Source: Rhodothermaceae bacterium (GTDB lineage: Bacteria > Bacteroidota > Rhodothermia > Rhodothermales > JAHEMB01). From it: DNA of 5,303 bases. The notes under the pieces are model-generated. The model was given only the letters and a program-made list of their open reading frames with translations, was not told the origin of the DNA and made no database searches. A program made the position numbers and the translations under genes. Position 1 is the stretch's first letter. Every line of letters begins with the position of its first letter. The stretch is taken from assembly GCA_024643915.1 (NCBI GenBank), contig JAHEMB010000325.1, positions 1 through 5,303 on the forward strand, written 5' to 3'. This document shows positions 2,849 to 5,303 of this stretch, in pieces.

Positions 2849-5303
2849 CTACCCAGTCGCAGCTGGCGCCTCCTCGGAAGGGAACAGGATGCTGAACGTA
2901 GCGCCGTGCCCTTCTTCGCTCTCCACCGTCAGCCGGTAACCCAGGCTCCGGCAGAGCGCGCGGGAGATGGCCAGGCCGAGGCCGGTGCCACCGTAGCGGC
3001 GTGTGGTGCTGCTGTCGACCTGCCGGAACGCCTCGAAGATTTCGGACAGCTTTTCGGCCGGGATGCCGATGCCGGTGTCGGCCACGTCGAGGCGGAGGGG
3101 GCGGCCCGTGGCGGCGTCGGCCTGGAGGCGCACCGAGATGCAACCCTGCTCGGTGAATTTGATGGCGTTGCCGATCAAGTTGATAAGCACCTGCTTCAGC
3201 TTCTCCCCGTCCGTCGTCAGGGGCGCGAGGGCATCGGGCAGACTCGTTTCCAGCCGCACTTCTTTGCCGACTAGGCGCCCTTCGAGCTGGGCGGCGGTTT
3301 CTTTTACGAGCGGGCCGAGCATCACGGGCCGAAGGTCCAGTTCCATCCGGCCCGCCTCGATCTTGGATAGGTCGAGGATCTGATTGATGAGGTCGAGCAG
3401 GTGCCGCCCATTCGTATGGATGCGCGCGAGAAAGTCGAGATCGCGTGCGGCGAGGCGGTCGTCCTTGTTTTTCAGCAGGACGTTGGAGAAGCCGATGATG
3501 GAGTTGAGCGGGGTGCGCAGTTCGTGGCTCATGGTGGCCAAGAAGCTGCTCTTGGCGCGGTTGGCCGCCTCGGCCTCTTCCTTTGCCCGCCGGAGCGCCT
3601 CCTCGGCCTGCCGCCGCTCGGTGACGTCGCGCGCCACGGCCTGCGTGCCGACGGCCCGCCCCTGCTCGCTCAGGAATTGGACATTCTGCCCCAGCCACAG
3701 CTCCCGCCCGTCCTTCGTCCGCATGGGAAACTCGAAATACGTGTTCGGGCGGCGCTCGCTCATTTGCTTCCGATAGAAGCGAAGGGTGAGGTCGCGGTAG
3801 TCGGGGCGAATCAGGTCGGTAAAGGGCCGGCCCAGCAGTTCGGCCTCGCCAAAGCCGGTAACGCGGACAGCAACGGGGTTGACGTAGGTGAACCGGCCCG
3901 CCTTGTCGGTCTGGTAGATGAGGTCGTTGGCCGTCTCGACAAGCTCTTTGTAGCGGGCCTCGCTCGCCTGAAGCGCCGCCTGGGCCGCCTTCCGCTCGGA
4001 GATGTCCTTCACCATGGCGAGCCCGTACTGGGCCACCCCTTCCTCGTCGAAAATCACGGTCGCCGTCAGACTCACCCAGAGGATCGATCCGTCCTTCCTG
4101 ATATAGCGTTTTTCGATCTGGTAATGGGGGATCTCGCCGGCAAAAACCTGACCGGCAAGGGCGAGATCGGTGTCGCGGTCGTCGGGGTGGGTGATGTCGG
4201 CAAAGGGGCGCGCCATCAGTTCATCCGCGGTGTAGCCGAGCATCCGGCAGAGGGTCGCGTTGACCTGAGCGAATCGGTAATCGACCGCGACGAGCGCCAT
4301 ACCGAGCGGTCCTTCTTCGAAGATGGTGCGGAATCGTTGCTCGCTCTCGCGCAGGGCTTCTTCGGCGCGCTTGCGCTGTGTGACGTCGTGCATGGCCGTG
4401 ATGCGTAGCTGCCGGCCGCCGTCGTGCATCGACCGCCCCTGCACCTCGGCGGTGATCAGGGTGCCGTCCTTGTGGCGGACGATTGCCTCGTAGGCCTCCG
4501 TGCGCTGCTGCGCAATCATCTGCCTCACCTTGTCGGCCGATTTGGGCGTGGCAAATTCGCTGCCGTGCCGGCCGATGATCTCCTCTGCTGAATCCAACCC
4601 GAAGAGCTTCGCCGCCTGCGTGTTGCAATCCAGGATGACCCCATTTTCGGAAATAAGGATGGCTTCGAAGGAAGCCTCGCTCAGCACGCGGAACCGTTCT
4701 TCGCTCTCTCGCAGGGCCTCTTCGGCATCCAGCCGCTCGATGACCGAGGCAACCCAGAAACCCAGTAGGCGCATGAATTCGCGGTCGATGGCCTTGAACG
4801 CATCAGGCACGGCGCGTGGTGTTGTGCTGGAGAAGTTGAGGGTGCCGTAGAGACGGCCATGCGCGTGGATGGGAGCGCCGATGTAGGCCTCCAGGCCAAA
4901 GGCGCCGTAGCAGGGGTGCCGGCGGTGCGCCGACCGCTCCATGTGGTCGATGGCCACCACATCGTCCGCCGCGAGGGTGAGGCTGCAATACGTGTGGCCG
5001 AGATCGAACGTCTGCCCGGCCGCAAGGGGCGCGCCCGGCGCATGACACTGCACGACGGTATAGACGCCGTCCTCAATGCGGCTGAGGATGCCCACGTCGA
5101 GGCCGAGGAGTTCCGTCGTCAGTGCGAGTACGGCGCGGATCTGTTCGTCGAGCGCGCCGGAATGGGTGGTAGCGCGGTGGAGCAGGCGGAGGCGCTCCTC
5201 GCTCGTGCGCAGCGAGGCCTCGGCCTCCTCACGCTCTCTCACCTCTTCGTGCAGCCGGTCGTTGGCCTGCTGCAGCTCCTGCGTGCGGCGCGCCACGAGG
5301 CGT
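2849..5303 (-). CDS. Cytoplasmic GAF-PAS-PAS-PAS sensor histidine kinase (5' partial)
   Basis: Stop codon TAG is at 2851-2849 on the minus strand. The frame is open to the right edge, with coding-like RL codons before the GTG at 5296-5294, so the true start is outside. Numbering from that GTG (815 residues): a coiled-coil linker (1-35, AxRTQELQQAN type); a GAF domain (about 40-190, with HTYCSL at 101-106 and an AYIGAPI core at 137-143); three PAS/PAC modules (about 201-310, 321-435, 447-560), each closed by DVTQRKR-, DISERKA- or DVTERRQ-type ends and joined by ALRxSExRF linkers. HisKA follows with HELRTPLNSIIGF and phosphoacceptor His591. HATPase_c has an N-box NLIGNAIKFT (Asn710), G1 DTGIG (740-744), an F-box FEAF (754-757) and G2 GGTGLGL (769-775). 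All kinase motifs are intact. There is no receiver domain at the C terminus and no membrane segment in the visible part, so it probably senses a cytoplasmic cue. Ligand and partner regulator are unknown. It is transcribed towards the small-gene operon. Confidence 0.95.
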   Translation of the reverse strand, partial: RLVARRTQELQQANDRLHEEVREREEAEASLRTSEERLRLLHRATTHSGALDEQIRAVLALTTELLGLDVGILSRIEDGVYTVVQCHAPGAPLAAGQTFDLGHTYCSLTLAADDVVAIDHMERSAHRRHPCYGAFGLEAYIGAPIHAHGRLYGTLNFSSTTPRAVPDAFKAIDREFMRLLGFWVASVIERLDAEEALRESEERFRVLSEASFEAILISENGVILDCNTQAAKLFGLDSAEEIIGRHGSEFATPKSADKVRQMIAQQRTEAYEAIVRHKDGTLITAEVQGRSMHDGGRQLRITAMHDVTQRKRAEEALRESEQRFRTIFEEGPLGMALVAVDYRFAQVNATLCRMLGYTADELMARPFADITHPDDRDTDLALAGQVFAGEIPHYQIEKRYIRKDGSILWVSLTATVIFDEEGVAQYGLAMVKDISERKAAQAALQASEARYKELVETANDLIYQTDKAGRFTYVNPVAVRVTGFGEAELLGRPFTDLIRPDYRDLTLRFYRKQMSERRPNTYFEFPMRTKDGRELWLGQNVQFLSEQGRAVGTQAVARDVTERRQAEEALRRAKEEAEAANRAKSSFLATMSHELRTPLNSIIGFSNVLLKNKDDRLAARDLDFLARIHTNGRHLLDLINQILDLSKIEAGRMELDLRPVMLGPLVKETAAQLEGRLVGKEVRLETSLPDALAPLTTDGEKLKQVLINLIGNAIKFTEQGCISVRLQADAATGRPLRLDVADTGIGIPAEKLSEIFEAFRQVDSSTTRRYGGTGLGLAISRALCRSLGYRLTVESEEGHGATFSILFPSEEAPAATG
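4328..4726 (-). repeat. Near-identical 39-bp direct repeat at two PAS linkers
   Basis: The segments 4328-4366 and 4688-4726 inside the kinase gene are identical at 34 of 39 bases by my count. They start exactly 360 bases (120 codons) apart. They encode the ALRESE(E/Q)RFR linker that leads into PAS modules 1 and 2. The phase-preserving spacing fits duplication of a linker-plus-PAS cassette, or gene conversion of the linker, although the PAS cores between them have diverged strongly. Confidence 0.6.

Noticed and set aside
2598..3698. A 366-codon minus-strand frame overlapping the 3' part of the kinase gene.
   Set aside because: It is a frame-shifted reading of the HisKA/HATPase region; the true frame has all kinase motifs. 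Its product is a P/R/G-rich string typical of a shadow frame.
3401..4408. A 335-codon plus-strand frame opposite the PAS domains.
   Set aside because: It is antisense to the kinase frame. Its repeated V/G/L-rich segments mirror the repeated PAS modules rather than a real protein.
5294..5296. GTG as the start codon of the kinase.
   Set aside because: The frame stays open to the window edge, and the residues before it continue the expected coiled-coil (RLVARRTQEL). The start is therefore outside the window.

Overview
This is a GC-rich bacterial window, apart from an AT-richer stretch near 1300-1380. No ribosomal RNA, tRNA, transposase or CRISPR array is visible. None of the start codons has a convincing Shine-Dalgarno sequence. 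That absence, with the abundance of two-component signalling, would fit a high-GC member of the Bacteroidota/Rhodothermota side of the tree, but this is weak inference and the taxon cannot be fixed from the window.

Layout, left to right. (1) 1-141 is the 3' end of a sigma-54 activator (NtrC family), of which only the Fis-type DNA-binding helix-turn-helix remains. (2) 335-763 encodes a small DUF4332 helix-hairpin-helix protein. (3) 764-1439 has no intact gene. It holds a decayed small gene (about 960-1202), a cluster of TCGACC motifs including a perfect 6-4-6 dyad (1223-1275), and an AT-rich leader. (4) 1440-2571 is a tight same-strand run of three small genes of 103, 148 and 95 codons. (5) 2572-2792 has several short inverted repeats and ends in a very strong intrinsic terminator. 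(6) 2849-5303, on the minus strand and running off the right edge, is a large soluble hybrid-sensor-type histidine kinase with GAF-PAS-PAS-PAS-HisKA-HATPase_c order.

The most interesting content is the three small genes plus the decayed one. All carry one or two copies of the same helical unit of about 50 residues, which resembles the HisKA/DHp dimerisation hairpin of histidine kinases. No unit has a catalytic ATPase domain, and none has histidine at the phosphoacceptor position. The clearest unit reads CELR...IIGF, where the kinase encoded next to it reads HELR...IIGF. I read this as a local family of stand-alone, non-phosphorylatable DHp-like proteins, expanded by tandem duplication (five units: one dead, one single, one double, one single). 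They lie convergent to a genuine kinase and downstream of a response-regulator-type activator.

A plausible but untested picture is that these small proteins dimerise with, titrate or scaffold histidine kinases or response regulators. Their operon may be controlled from the TCGACC dyad region, possibly by an NtrC-type activator such as the one at the left edge. The homology claim rests on reading motifs by eye. Profile searches and structure prediction would decide it.
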